A stretch of 64,000 nt of DNA from CAZVED01 sp964626205 (GCA_964626205.1 CAZVED010000001.1:79070-143069), one strand, 5' to 3'; positions 34,323-43,350 are shown, numbered from the stretch's first letter. Program-made: numbers and translations. The notes: a model not told the origin generated them from the sequence alone.

Positions 34323-36860
34323 ATGGGAACCAAAGCCTTGCGTAGTCTCTCCGCAGTGGCGCTCATCTGCATGCTTTCCGCATGCAAGAAGGACCGCGAT
34401 CCGCCTCCGGATGTTCCGGATGCCGGATCGGTCGAGGAAGTGACGGTGTCCGACGGCGACGTCGGTGCGCGTGTCACGCTCGACCCGTTCACGGTGACCG
34501 TGTTCGGTCCGGATGGTGACGTGCTCACGACGGCGCCGCAGACCATCGGTCTGGTCGAGCGCGAGACGAAGATCGTCCCGCCGCTCCTGCCTGGCTTCGA
34601 AGGGTTCGATCATGCGGATCGTACGGACCGTTCGCGTCTCGGTACGGGAACGGTGGCACTCATCTCGCATGATGCGGCATCCGTCCGTCTTCTGACAGCG
34701 ACCGCTGTCGATACCGATGTGGTTACGATGATAATGGTAATGATCTCCGCGGATGATGGCGTCGTGCGCATCGAAGCGGCGGCCGCAACGTCTCCGGAGT
34801 TTTCACGCTACACCGCCGCGGACATCGCGTTCTCCATCGCGGAGGACGAGAAGTTCGTCGGCATGGGGGAGCGCGAATCGTCCGTGGATCATCGCGGTAA
34901 GACGCTCTACAACTGGACGGAGGAAGGCGGTATCGGCGGCGGCGAAAGCGCCGTGCCGGGGCCGACGAACCCGTTCCCGAACGGCGAGGGGATGACGCAC
35001 CTTCCGGTGCCGTTCTTCATCTCGTCGGGCGGCTACGGCGCCTGGCTCGACACGACATACCGTTCCGAGTTTGCGTTCGGTTCCGATGTTGCGGACGAGC
35101 TCCGTATCACCACAGACGAACCGCGCATCGCGCTCACGATCGCTCCCGGAACGCCGTCGGAGATCATCCAGCGGTACACCGACGAGGTCGGACGTGCGAC
35201 GTTGCCTGCTCCGTGGGTGTTCGGTCCGCGCAAGCGCATCAATGCCGACAGCATGGTGGACGGCGTTCCGGTTATCGAGGCGCTGCGCGAGCGGCGCATC
35301 CCGATGACGGGCGCGTTCGATGCCATGCATGTTCTTCCGCACGGAGCGCACATCGGCCGTGAGGAGGAGTTGCGCGCATGGAATGTACGCTTGGAGCAGC
35401 TCGGCTACAAAGGCATCGCGTACCTGAACGCGCATGTCTCGACCGAGCGGCCTGGCGGCGCGGGATACCTGGAACACGGTCGCAGTCACGACATCTTCGT
35501 GAAGAACGCTGACGGCTCCGAGTTTCGGACAGGCATCATCTCCGGGGGGCAGCAGGATGTGGTGACCATCGATCTTTCAAGCCCCAGCGGTGTCCACTTC
35601 TTCGAGGAGGTCATGGCGGAGACGCTCGACCTCGGCTACGACGGATGGATGCTCGACTTCGGCGAATATCTCGCCTACGAGACCGTGCTTGCTGACGGGC
35701 GGACAGGTTGGGAAGCGCATAACGCGTTCCCGCTGCTCATGCAATCCGTCACGAAGCGATACCTGGACGACGTGCGTCCCAACGACCACTTCTTCTACGT
35801 CCGTAGCGGCTACGCGGGAACGCAAGCGTTGGTGCCTATGGTCTGGTCGGGTGACCCGTCTGCGAGCTTCGAGCCCGCGCGCGGCCTCCCGGCGCAGGTC
35901 CGAGCCGGCATCAGCGCTGGCCTCTCCGGTATTCCGTTCTGGGGCTCTGACGGGACAGGGTTCACCTGCCTCTTCGATGGACCGGCGGGCAAGGATGTTT
36001 CCTTGCGGTGGGTCGCCTTCGCGGCGCTTTCACCGGACATGCACGAGCAAGATGCCTGTGCGCGACGCCCGGAAGGCACGCGGAAGTGGACCATGTGGGA
36101 CGACGAGGAATCGACGACGGTCTACGCCGGCTACACCGGTCTTCACACGCGGCTCTTTCCATACATCTACGCCCACGCAAAAGAAGCGACGAGAAACGGC
36201 ATGCCGATCATGCGGCACGCGCTGCTCATGCACTCGTCGCTTCCCGATGCCTGGAAGAAACCGCAGGAGGAGTACTACTTCGGCTCGTCGCTCTATGTCG
36301 CCCCAGTGGTGACGCGCGATGCTACGGACCGCACGTTCTGGCTCCCGCCGGGCGAGTGGTTCGACTGGTGGACGCGCGAAGCCGTGAGCGGAGGACGTAT
36401 GGTCACTCGCGCGGTGCCGTGGGACGAGATTCCGCTCTATCAGAAGGCGGGCACCATGGTGCCGCTCCTCGACGAAGACGTGCAGACGCTTGCGACGACG
36501 GACAATCCGTCGGTGGTCGACATGGCGGACCGCGCAGACGTCATCGACATGCGTGTCGCGTTGACCGCCGAACGGCCCCTCGCCGGATGGACGGACGATG
36601 TATCTGCGTTTGATGCGGGCTTCCTCGCTTCGTACCGATCCGACACCGGTCCGCTCACCATCCCGGACGGATTCGCGGAAGTGGACGACGAGTCCCTGCT
36701 CCGTACCTGCGACCGTTGTGCGATGATGGTGACGCTTCCTGACGGGACAGTGCGGTTCCGCGCCAGCTCGTCGGACGGCATCGCGACCGACGGCCTCTCG
36801 CTGTTGCCTCCGGGCAACGACAAGCCGGCCATCGTGCGCTGGGACGTCCTGGTCCGTTGA
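34323..36860 (+). CDS. Secreted GH31 glycoside hydrolase (lipoprotein)
   Basis: This 845-residue protein has a lipoprotein signal (SAVALICMLSAC) and a short Pro/Asp linker. The N-terminal galactose-mutarotase-like domain has FVGMGERESSVDHRGK. The GH31 barrel carries the catalytic nucleophile Asp in DGWMLDFGEY (about 444) and the acid/base Asp in VWSGDPSASF (about 510). C-terminal beta domains (APVVTRDATDRTFWLPPGEW) follow. GH31 enzymes cleave alpha-glucosides, alpha-xylosides or sulfoquinovosides. It lies outside the cell, so it probably scavenges sugar or trims a host glycan. Confidence 0.93.
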   Translation: MGTKALRSLSAVALICMLSACKKDRDPPPDVPDAGSVEEVTVSDGDVGARVTLDPFTVTVFGPDGDVLTTAPQTIGLVERETKIVPPLLPGFEGFDHADRTDRSRLGTGTVALISHDAASVRLLTATAVDTDVVTMIMVMISADDGVVRIEAAAATSPEFSRYTAADIAFSIAEDEKFVGMGERESSVDHRGKTLYNWTEEGGIGGGESAVPGPTNPFPNGEGMTHLPVPFFISSGGYGAWLDTTYRSEFAFGSDVADELRITTDEPRIALTIAPGTPSEIIQRYTDEVGRATLPAPWVFGPRKRINADSMVDGVPVIEALRERRIPMTGAFDAMHVLPHGAHIGREEELRAWNVRLEQLGYKGIAYLNAHVSTERPGGAGYLEHGRSHDIFVKNADGSEFRTGIISGGQQDVVTIDLSSPSGVHFFEEVMAETLDLGYDGWMLDFGEYLAYETVLADGRTGWEAHNAFPLLMQSVTKRYLDDVRPNDHFFYVRSGYAGTQALVPMVWSGDPSASFEPARGLPAQVRAGISAGLSGIPFWGSDGTGFTCLFDGPAGKDVSLRWVAFAALSPDMHEQDACARRPEGTRKWTMWDDEESTTVYAGYTGLHTRLFPYIYAHAKEATRNGMPIMRHALLMHSSLPDAWKKPQEEYYFGSSLYVAPVVTRDATDRTFWLPPGEWFDWWTREAVSGGRMVTRAVPWDEIPLYQKAGTMVPLLDEDVQTLATTDNPSVVDMADRADVIDMRVALTAERPLAGWTDDVSAFDAGFLASYRSDTGPLTIPDGFAEVDDESLLRTCDRCAMMVTLPDGTVRFRASSSDGIATDGLSLLPPGNDKPAIVRWDVLVR

Positions 36861-36872
36861 TCTTGCTTGATG

Positions 36873-36899
36873 GCCGCCGTGGAAACACGGCGGCTTTTT
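36873..36899 (+). terminator. Intrinsic terminator of GH31 gene
   Basis: GCCGCCGTG gaaa CACGGCGGC followed by five T. Confidence 0.95.
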
Positions 36900-36908
36900 G
36901 TATCGATA

Positions 36909-36943
36909 GAAAAACCCCGCCGTTTCTTACGAAGGGCGGGGTT
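36909..36943 (-). terminator. Intrinsic terminator of HD gene
   Basis: CCCCGCC / GGCGGGG hairpin with five T reading leftward. Confidence 0.85.
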
Positions 36944-36947
36944 AGAG

Positions 36948-38444
36948 TCAGGCAGAGGTCTTCGCATCGAGCGTCTTCGCCGCGGCGAGGATTTCCTTGC
37001 GGAAGCTCGCGGCGTCGCAGTGCTTGCTGAGCGGCTTTTCCACGAAGAGGCGCACGGTTGCGAGCTCGTCGTTGCGGAGCGTGCGGATGATCGGGGAGGC
37101 CTCGATCCAGGACTCGGCGTTGGGTTCGCGCGAGTACTTCCGGTTGGTGTCTACGACCAGCAGCAGTGCGCCGCGGTCGAGGTCCTTTGTCGCCTTGAGT
37201 GGCAGGCGGTCCACGATGAACCGTTTGTCCGGATGCAGGACGGCGAGGGCGTCGCGCAGACGTTCGGCGAATTCGCCGGCTTCCTCGCCTTCGAATTCGT
37301 ACACACGCTTCCAGAGGTTCCGGTCGATGATGCGCTGCGCGATGTAGCGCACGCGCTCGTCTTTCGGAAATCCCGGTCGGAGGTGGCCGGCGAGCAGGCG
37401 GAGGAACACATCGTCCGAGAGGCTGATGAATCCCGCGCGAAACGCGTCGAGGTTCTTGGCGTCGAAGAGCGTGATGTCCGCGATGCTTGCGGCAACCGAC
37501 ATGTCTGCGAACATGAGCTCGGAGGCGCGCAGCGTCTTGTGGTAGTACACCTGCGCGAACATCGTGAAGCGCGAATGGACCGCGTTCTCGATAGCGCGCA
37601 GGCCGCTTTTACGCCAGCCGAGGCGGTACCGTGCGGCGTCGTCCTCGTCGGTTCGGACGCAGAGGATGGACTTGAGGATCCGGTCCGTATCCAGGTTGCC
37701 GTACGGTTTGCCGAGCGTGTAGCTGTCGCGCACGAGGTAGTCGAGTCGGTCCGCGTCGAGCGGTGCCGACGAGACGATATCTCGGATGAACGGGATCCAC
37801 GGCGCGAGGTGCTTCGGCACGTCCGCTGACGGTTCCGCGTTGAGCAGCACCGACGTAACGACTGCGGGGACCATCGGCTCGTTGCCGAGGTCGTTCCACA
37901 GTGCCGCGAAGAGAATGCACGAGACGGCCTCGTGGCTGATACGTCCGGTTTTGGATTTGAGCAACGCATCGCGGTACGGCGCGATGGCCGCAAGTCGCGG
38001 GTCGTCCAGGAACGCGGCGACGTCCGCGCACGGAGGCGCGAACACCTCGAAGGCGTGCGAGAACGGACCATGACCGAGGTCGTGAACCAAAGCGCACATG
38101 CGTACCAGACGTTGCAGTGGAACACGGATGCGCTGAGGCACCTCGTGGAACCGAACTGCCTGACCGGAGGCGGCCTTACGTGGCTCGTAGAGCTTGTCCG
38201 CGTCGGCACGGGATGCCGTTTCGATGGCGTCGAGCATTCGCTGGGCGGATTCGACGACACCGATGCTGTGCTCCAGGCGGGTGTGGTTCGCCGAGGGCCA
38301 GACGTACATGAGGAGGCCCGTCTGACGGATCCAGCGGAGCCGTTGGAAGTCGGGACTGTCGATGACATCGACTTCCTCGCTCGTGAGCTGGATCATGCCA
38401 TAGAGCTTGTCGTGGACCGAGCGGGGGAATTCGAGGGGGTGCAT
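36948..38444 (-). CDS. HD-superfamily phosphohydrolase (SAMHD1/dGTPase-like)
   Basis: This 498-residue protein has PDFQRLRWIRQTG, then NHTRLEHSIGVVESAQRML and ALVHDLGHGPFSHAFE, the H...HD...D metal site of the YwfO/SAMHD1-like branch. IVSSAPLDADRLDYLVRDSY supplies the final conserved Asp region. Such enzymes strip triphosphate from dNTPs. Start ATG 38444 follows AAGGTGACC; the frame's upstream extension overlaps the promoter. Confidence 0.88.
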   Translation of the reverse strand: MHPLEFPRSVHDKLYGMIQLTSEEVDVIDSPDFQRLRWIRQTGLLMYVWPSANHTRLEHSIGVVESAQRMLDAIETASRADADKLYEPRKAASGQAVRFHEVPQRIRVPLQRLVRMCALVHDLGHGPFSHAFEVFAPPCADVAAFLDDPRLAAIAPYRDALLKSKTGRISHEAVSCILFAALWNDLGNEPMVPAVVTSVLLNAEPSADVPKHLAPWIPFIRDIVSSAPLDADRLDYLVRDSYTLGKPYGNLDTDRILKSILCVRTDEDDAARYRLGWRKSGLRAIENAVHSRFTMFAQVYYHKTLRASELMFADMSVAASIADITLFDAKNLDAFRAGFISLSDDVFLRLLAGHLRPGFPKDERVRYIAQRIIDRNLWKRVYEFEGEEAGEFAERLRDALAVLHPDKRFIVDRLPLKATKDLDRGALLLVVDTNRKYSREPNAESWIEASPIIRTLRNDELATVRLFVEKPLSKHCDAASFRKEILAAAKTLDAKTSA

Positions 38445-38482
38445 GGTCACCTTGCCTTCTGTGTAGCGAAAGAGCGCAGTCC

Positions 38483-38511
38483 GAGTATGCTGCCGTGGTC
38501 GTTGAAAGTCA
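38483..38511 (-). promoter_or_regulatory. Promoter of HD gene, fused to upstream terminator
   Basis: TTGACT, 17 bp, CATACT reading leftward; the -35 begins within the T tract of the terminator at 38512-38547. Confidence 0.75.
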
Positions 38512-38547
38512 AAAAGACCGCCCATGTCCGAGCGGACAGGGCGGTCT
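38512..38547 (-). terminator. Intrinsic terminator of TrpF-like gene
   Basis: GACCGCCC.TGTCC / GGACA.GGGCGGTC hairpin with T run reading leftward. Confidence 0.9.
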
Positions 38548-38552
38548 TACGT

Positions 38553-39302
38553 TCAGCCGAGGATGTGGGAGGTGGCGTTGAGGTAGTCGTTCATGGCAGG
38601 GATATCGAGCCGGTCGTCGTCCGTACGGAGGCGACCTTCGGCATCGATGTTGATGAATGGGCAGCATTCCGCGACGGGACGCACGAGCTCGGATGTCGGT
38701 CCAGAGAGTCCACCAGCGACACCGATGCCGAGACGTGGAAAGGTGTGTGCGATGGCACCGGCGAAGTGGAGGGCGAGGTCAGGGTCCATAGGGACGCCCG
38801 TGCCGCCGCTCGCGTCGATGAGGACATCGGTCACGATGCCGTCGTATGTGGCGAGACCATCGATGACGGTACTGATGTCGCCGTTTGTTGCATCGGCGAG
38901 CGTCTTGCGGCCGAGCTGGAGCACGACGCGCATGCCACGGAGACATACGATGTCTTCGACGGGCGGCCACGCGACGTTCAGCTGCACGCCGTGCAGGTGC
39001 GGACCGCCGAGAGCGACGATGCGCTCGAGCTGCGCACTGAGCGTGCTTGGCTCGTCCGTCGCGTAGTGGATGAGGTTCAGCGCGAAGGGGTGGTCGTAGA
39101 ACAGGTTGGCGATGGTGTCGACGTCCGGATACCGATTGGGATACCGATTCTTCTGCCCGGCGAGCGTCTTGGAGCTCGCAAGTACACCGATCATGAGCCT
39201 TCGTCGCCGTGCCGAGCACGTGCCGCCGAAGGCAATGAGTGCGGACCGTACTTCCGCGACGTTCATGAATCCCGAAACACCGATGTAAGGAACGGGTCGC
39301 AT
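38553..39302 (-). CDS. TrpF-like TIM-barrel protein
   Basis: This 249-residue protein begins MRPVPYIGVSGFM. Phosphate-barrel signatures are VLIDASGGTGVPMDP and LGIGVAGGLSG near the C-terminus, as in phosphoribosylanthranilate isomerase, but the active-site pattern at the N-terminus (KICG) is absent. No other tryptophan gene is near. It may isomerise or bind a different phosphorylated sugar; the function is unproven. GAGGTG precedes the start. Confidence 0.65.
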   Translation of the reverse strand: MRPVPYIGVSGFMNVAEVRSALIAFGGTCSARRRRLMIGVLASSKTLAGQKNRYPNRYPDVDTIANLFYDHPFALNLIHYATDEPSTLSAQLERIVALGGPHLHGVQLNVAWPPVEDIVCLRGMRVVLQLGRKTLADATNGDISTVIDGLATYDGIVTDVLIDASGGTGVPMDPDLALHFAGAIAHTFPRLGIGVAGGLSGPTSELVRPVAECCPFINIDAEGRLRTDDDRLDIPAMNDYLNATSHILG

Positions 39303-39342
39303 GCACACCTCTTTTCGTGGTTCTCCCGATAGGGAGGCGATG

Positions 39343-39371
39343 ACCGTAGCAGGGCTGTATGGCGCGGTCAA
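39343..39371 (-). promoter_or_regulatory. Promoter of TrpF-like gene
   Basis: TTGACC, 17 bp ending TGC, TACGGT reading leftward, directly after the next gene's terminator. Confidence 0.85.
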
Positions 39372-39375
39372 TCAT

Positions 39376-39411
39376 AAAAAAGACCCCGGCACGTACAGTG
39401 CACGGGGTCGT
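39376..39411 (-). terminator. Intrinsic terminator
   Basis: GACCCCG / CGGGGTC hairpin with inner GCAC/GTGC pairing and six T reading leftward; ends the 39416-39823 gene. Confidence 0.9.
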
Positions 39412-39415
39412 GGCA

Positions 39416-39823
39416 TCAGGTGGGTGCGTAGCGAGCGCGCATATCCGCGAGCTCTGCGCGTGCCGCCGTGACACCGGCTTCGCAGCGTTCGCGGAGATCC
39501 TGCGAAAGCGTCTCGTCCGCGAGGAGCTTTTCATACTCCGTCACGACCGACGTGGCGCGGCCGAGGCGGTGCCAGGTACGGACATCCTCCATGCTCGCGA
39601 ACGGCTTCGCGGGGATCTCGCCGAAGCCGAGACCGTCCGCGTGGCCGGAGAAGTAGCCCAGCACGCTGCGGTAGTTGGTCTCCGCGAAGTCCTGTTTCTT
39701 CAGGCCGTTGGTGTCGTACAGATAGAACCGGCACTCGAGGTCTTCGGGGTCAGGAACCTCTTTTTCCGTCTCGCAAACGACCACCATGGAGTAGTCGCTG
39801 GCCACACGAAGCACATGGAACAT
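39416..39823 (-). CDS. Hypothetical protein (135 aa)
   Basis: MFHVLRVASDYSMVVVCETE begins a soluble alpha/beta protein with a helical C-terminus (YEKLLADETLSQDLRERCEA). No family was recognised. A GGAGGA lies 6 nt before the ATG, and a consensus promoter and a terminator bracket it. Confidence 0.65.
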   Translation of the reverse strand: MFHVLRVASDYSMVVVCETEKEVPDPEDLECRFYLYDTNGLKKQDFAETNYRSVLGYFSGHADGLGFGEIPAKPFASMEDVRTWHRLGRATSVVTEYEKLLADETLSQDLRERCEAGVTAARAELADMRARYAPT

Positions 39824-39851
39824 GAGTCCTCCTCCGTTTTCACGTGCACGG

Positions 39852-39880
39852 ACGCTACCACGAAAAGGCCTTCTTGTCAA
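39852..39880 (-). promoter_or_regulatory. Promoter of 39416-39823 gene
   Basis: TTGACA, 17 bp, TAGCGT reading leftward, abutting the HU terminator. Confidence 0.88.
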
Positions 39881-39883
39881 TGC

Positions 39884-39919
39884 AAAACGCCCACCCGCGC
39901 TATGGCGGATGGGCGTTTT
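39884..39919 (-). terminator. Intrinsic terminator of HU gene
   Basis: AAAACGCCCA / TGGGCGTTTT hairpin reading leftward into a T run. Confidence 0.85.
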
Positions 39920-39934
39920 CGTGGAGTGGGAGCC

Positions 39935-40216
39935 TTAGAGCAAGGCGTCCTTGACCGGCTTCGTGACGCGGAACTTTACGACGGTCTTCGCGGCGATCTT
40001 GATGGTCGCGCCCGTTGCCGGGTTGCGGCCCATGCGCGCCTTGCGGTGGACCTTCACGAGCTTGCCGAGGTCGGCGACCGTGAACTGGCCGTTCTTCTTG
40101 ACCTCCTTGACCGCGAGGTCATGGAGTGCCTCGAGGACCGCAGTGACATCCTTTTTGGTGAGCTTGGTCTTATCGGCGAGCGTGGCGATGGTCTGGGACT
40201 TGGACATTTTTGCCAT
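39935..40216 (-). CDS. hup: HU family DNA-binding protein
   Basis: This 93-residue histone-like protein has the dimer helices (KSQTIATLADKTKLTKKDVT), the beta-arm signature GRNPATGATIKI with the conserved Pro that intercalates into DNA, and the C-terminal VVKFRVTKPVKDAL. It bends and packages DNA. It starts MAKMSKSQ at 40216 (a second ATG at 40207 is possible). Confidence 0.95.
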   Translation of the reverse strand: MAKMSKSQTIATLADKTKLTKKDVTAVLEALHDLAVKEVKKNGQFTVADLGKLVKVHRKARMGRNPATGATIKIAAKTVVKFRVTKPVKDALL

Positions 40217-40247
40217 ACGCGAAGTTAGATGAATGACTACGGGAGGC

Positions 40248-40253
40248 AGTATA
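40248..40253 (-). promoter_or_regulatory. -10 element of HU gene
   Basis: TATACT reading leftward, 31 bp before ATG 40216; no convincing -35 at 17 bp. Confidence 0.5.
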
Positions 40254-40272
40254 GCGTCAATAGAATAAGAAT

Positions 40273-40297
40273 ACGACCTGTGTTTTCCACAGGTCGT
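40273..40297 (-). terminator. Intrinsic terminator of engB
   Basis: ACGACCTGTG / CACAGGTCGT hairpin, T-rich tail reading leftward; it overlaps the end of the engB region. Confidence 0.8.
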
Positions 40298-40298
40298 C

Positions 40299-40868
40299 TC
40301 AGCGGTTCCGGATGGCGGCGACAATGGCCTCCCGGACCGCTCCCAAGCCGCCTTTTTCGACCGTGGAGCAGGGGAGAACAGTGAGGTGCGGGTACTCTTT
40401 CGTCAGGTCGCGCTGGAGCAGGAGGAGCTCGGACTTGGAGAGCTTGTCTGCCTTATTCGCAACGACAACGAACGGAATCCGAGACTCCAAGAGGTGGAAG
40501 AACATGTCCTTGTCGAGGTCGGTCGGTCCGTGACGCGCATCGATCATCGCAAGGACGAGCGTGAGTGCGTCGGCATTCGCGAGGTAGTCCATGACGAGGT
40601 CGGTGAGTGCGCCGCGCTTTGCTTTCGGAACTTTCGCGAACCCGTACCCCGGAAGGTCGACAAGGACGTAGCGCTTGTCTACGTCGAAGAGGTTGATGAG
40701 CTGCGTACGGCCCGGCGTCGCGGAAACGTGCGCGAGCTTCTGTCCGCCAGTGAGCGCGTTCACGAGCGAGGACTTACCGACGTTGGAGCGACCCACGATG
40801 GCGACGTGCGGCTTGTTCTCGGGGAGTTCAGTGACGTCCGTGACGCTTTTGAGGAAGGTGGAGGCCAT
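40299..40868 (-). CDS. engB: Ribosome-biogenesis GTPase EngB (YsxC/YihA)
   Basis: This 189-residue GTPase is needed for late 50S assembly. G1 GRSNVGKSS (26-34), G2/G3 ATPGRTQLINLF and DLPGYGFAKVP, G4 NKADKL and G5-like PCSTVEKGG are all present. Length is normal. The ATG comes 1 bp after the DUF4173 stop. Confidence 0.96.
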   Translation of the reverse strand: MASTFLKSVTDVTELPENKPHVAIVGRSNVGKSSLVNALTGGQKLAHVSATPGRTQLINLFDVDKRYVLVDLPGYGFAKVPKAKRGALTDLVMDYLANADALTLVLAMIDARHGPTDLDKDMFFHLLESRIPFVVVANKADKLSKSELLLLQRDLTKEYPHLTVLPCSTVEKGGLGAVREAIVAAIRNR

Positions 40869-40869
40869 G

Positions 40870-42396
40870 TCAGCGGATGAGGTTAGTGAGCGTTTTCTCG
40901 TACCAGGTTTTTTTCGCGATGAGGTCTTCCTGTTGTGTGAACCAGTCCTCCCACAGCGGATGTGTCGTGCCAGAAATGTTATTCGTTGGCGTCACGCCAC
41001 CGGTGGCATCGTCGTGGATGTACCACGAGAACGGTTTAGTCTCTGCGAGGCGACCTTGTTCCGCGTACCGTTTCGCTGTCATGAGCACGTCCGGTGAGAG
41101 CATGGTCATCTCGTAGAGGCTGATGCGTGATCCTTCCCGTTGTGCGAGTGCGATGTTTGTGCGGAAGATGAGTTGTTCCGTCGGCAGAACGGCGAGTATG
41201 CCGAACATCCAGAGGAAGAGGAGGAACGCGAAGCGGAGCACGTCGGCGCGGACGTGCTTGGTCATGTGAGCAAGGAGCCAGACGAAGAGGATGGCGCAAT
41301 AGAGCACGGCGTACGATGCGAAGAGTTTCTCATAGCTGAGTCCGTACGTCGTCACATAGAGCGCCATGCGGTGACCGGCAGAGACAAGCAGGAGAAGTGA
41401 AGCTGCGGAGAAGGCGAGCAGGATGCGCTGCACTGGAGCAGTCGTGCGACGATAGGTAAGAAACGTGATGACGATGTTGAAAGCAGTTAGGAAGAGCAGC
41501 TGCCAGAAGCCGGATTTCACCACGTGCTCCGTCGTTGCGAAGTCGAAAGGAAGGCTTCCGACCCACAGATGCTGTACCTGGATGCCGAGGAAAAGGAGGT
41601 AGAGGGCAAGCGTTCCGCCAAGCACGATACCGGCGACGATGGAGTCGACAGGTGCATGCGCGTCGTCGCGTTCCGTATAGGAAGACGGCTTACACCATTC
41701 GACAACGCCGGCGATGGTGACGACGGAGAGGAATAGAGCGACGAGAATCTTCATGACGAGCGTCGTGGAAACGAAGGTGCGGACGAGGTCGAGGATAGTG
41801 TCCACGTGCGCGCCGAACGTCGCATCGGCAGAGGCGAGGAGCGGGATGACGACAGTCGCGGCAATCATGAGGAAGAGCACGGTGCCGAGCACGATACGGC
41901 GGATGACGGCATGCTCTTTGCGTTCTGCGCGCTCGAGGACGCGGACGTGCAGGGCAGCGGCATTCCACAAGCCGGCGAACATGCCGAGAACGCGACTGAT
42001 AATCGTGAAGACAAGCCGCGCAGTCCAAAGATGCTTGCTGTTCTCAGCGATGAAGGCGTGGACGAGGAAGCCCGCGAAGAGCGGCGGGAGGATGAGCAGA
42101 CTCACCATCTTGAGGAACGGGTTGTCGTAGAGTCCGAAGCCCGCGATGATGAGACCCATCGGGATGATCCAATGGAGTTCTTTGCGGAGGTTCAAGCCTT
42201 TCCCGCGGGCGGACCAGAGGAAGAGCGCGGCGAGACCGCCAAGGTAGAGGAAGGCGTTCAGGCCGAGCGCGTACGGGCCACGGTCCCAGAACCCCCAGCA
42301 CAACAGCACCCAGCCCGTTGAAAGGGCGAGGCTCCAGGCGATGGCAATACGTGTCGTTGGCGGGATGCGGTACTGCGTGTCGGCGTGCGGTGTCAT
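40870..42396 (-). CDS. DUF4173-like multi-pass membrane protein
   Basis: This 508-residue protein has about 12 hydrophobic segments. HRMALYVTTYGLSYEKLFASY is the conserved DUF4173 segment (R..LY...YGLT..R), followed by a soluble C-terminal end of about 90 residues. The function is unknown in any organism. It is first in an operon with engB, with a promoter 29 bp upstream of its ATG. Confidence 0.85.
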   Translation of the reverse strand: MTPHADTQYRIPPTTRIAIAWSLALSTGWVLLCWGFWDRGPYALGLNAFLYLGGLAALFLWSARGKGLNLRKELHWIIPMGLIIAGFGLYDNPFLKMVSLLILPPLFAGFLVHAFIAENSKHLWTARLVFTIISRVLGMFAGLWNAAALHVRVLERAERKEHAVIRRIVLGTVLFLMIAATVVIPLLASADATFGAHVDTILDLVRTFVSTTLVMKILVALFLSVVTIAGVVEWCKPSSYTERDDAHAPVDSIVAGIVLGGTLALYLLFLGIQVQHLWVGSLPFDFATTEHVVKSGFWQLLFLTAFNIVITFLTYRRTTAPVQRILLAFSAASLLLLVSAGHRMALYVTTYGLSYEKLFASYAVLYCAILFVWLLAHMTKHVRADVLRFAFLLFLWMFGILAVLPTEQLIFRTNIALAQREGSRISLYEMTMLSPDVLMTAKRYAEQGRLAETKPFSWYIHDDATGGVTPTNNISGTTHPLWEDWFTQQEDLIAKKTWYEKTLTNLIR

Positions 42397-42424
42397 GACG
42401 GCGTGCGGTCAAAGGTATGCGCGT

Positions 42425-42453
42425 AGCATAGGCGGAAAACGGTCGCAAGGCAA
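42425..42453 (-). promoter_or_regulatory. Promoter of DUF4173-engB operon
   Basis: TTGCCT, 17 bp, TATGCT reading leftward. Confidence 0.8.
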
Positions 42454-42464
42454 CCTTGTAGGGG

Positions 42465-42493
42465 TTGAACAGGAAACGTTCTCATGTTACCCT
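42465..42493 (+). promoter_or_regulatory. Promoter of methyltransferase
   Basis: TTGAAC, 17 bp ending TGT, TACCCT, with ATG 42511 only about 11 nt after the expected start site. Confidence 0.65.
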
Positions 42494-42510
42494 CGGGATA
42501 CTCTTATAGT

Positions 42511-43350
42511 ATGAAGCCGCACCCGAAAAAACGCCCGCCGATCTGGGAGAAACGTCGTCGCAAAGCCGATATCGCTTCGGGTAAGATCGCAGCGCCAAAA
42601 CCGAAGACGACCTCTTGGGGAAGCGTCGCCGAATGGTACGACAAGATGCTCAAGGAAGATACTGGCACCTTCCAGAAGGAGCTTATCTTGCCGAATCTCA
42701 AGCGCCTCATGGCCATTGTGCCAGGGGACCGTGTCGCCGACCTCGCCTGCGGGCAGGGGTTCTTCGCGGCAGCATTCGCCGAAGACGGCGCCGAGGTCGT
42801 CGGTGCCGACCTTGCTCCGGAGCTCATCGAGCGGGCGCGTGTCAACGCGCCGAGCGCGACGTTTCATGTCGCCCCCGCGCACCACGTCCCCAGCATCCCG
42901 TCGGCGTGGGCGTCGCAGGTGACGGTTATCCTTGCCATCCAGAATATCGAGGATGTCCGCGCGACGTTCGCCGAGTGCGCGCGCATCCTGCGCCCGGGCG
43001 GACGGTTGCATGTCGTCATGAATCACCCCGCGTTCCGCATCCCGAAGCGATCGTCATGGGGATGGGACGAGAAGGAGCGGACGCAGTACCGCCGTACGGA
43101 CGGCTACCTCACGGAATCCAAGGTGCCCATCGAGATGCATCCCGGCTCCGACCCGACCGTGCGCACCTGGACACTGCACCGCCCGTTGCAGTTCTACGTG
43201 AAAGCTTTCGCACGGAGTGGGTTCGCGGTTACGAACCTGGAAGAGTGGGTCTCTCACAAGAAGAGCGATTCCGGGCCGCGCGCGCCGGAAGAGAACCGTA
43301 CGCGCGCAGAGTTCCCGATGTTTCTCTACCTGGAGGCGAAAAAAGCGTGA
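42511..43350 (+). CDS. SAM-dependent methyltransferase (type 11-like)
   Basis: This 279-residue protein has a basic N-terminus (KPHPKKRPPIWEKRRRK). Motif I VADLACGQGFFAAAFA, motif II VVGADLAP, motif IV TVILAIQNIEDV and post-motif ARILRPGGRLHVVMNHP match small-molecule or quinone-type class I methyltransferases. The substrate is unknown. Start ATG 42511 is preferred over ATG 42484, which lies before the expected transcription start. Its stop is inside the terminator hairpin. Confidence 0.85.
   Translation: MKPHPKKRPPIWEKRRRKADIASGKIAAPKPKTTSWGSVAEWYDKMLKEDTGTFQKELILPNLKRLMAIVPGDRVADLACGQGFFAAAFAEDGAEVVGADLAPELIERARVNAPSATFHVAPAHHVPSIPSAWASQVTVILAIQNIEDVRATFAECARILRPGGRLHVVMNHPAFRIPKRSSWGWDEKERTQYRRTDGYLTESKVPIEMHPGSDPTVRTWTLHRPLQFYVKAFARSGFAVTNLEEWVSHKKSDSGPRAPEENRTRAEFPMFLYLEAKKA

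Noticed and set aside
37932..39332. 466-codon plus-strand frame across the HD and TrpF-like genes
   Set aside because: It crosses two minus-strand genes, their terminator and promoter; no motif was found.
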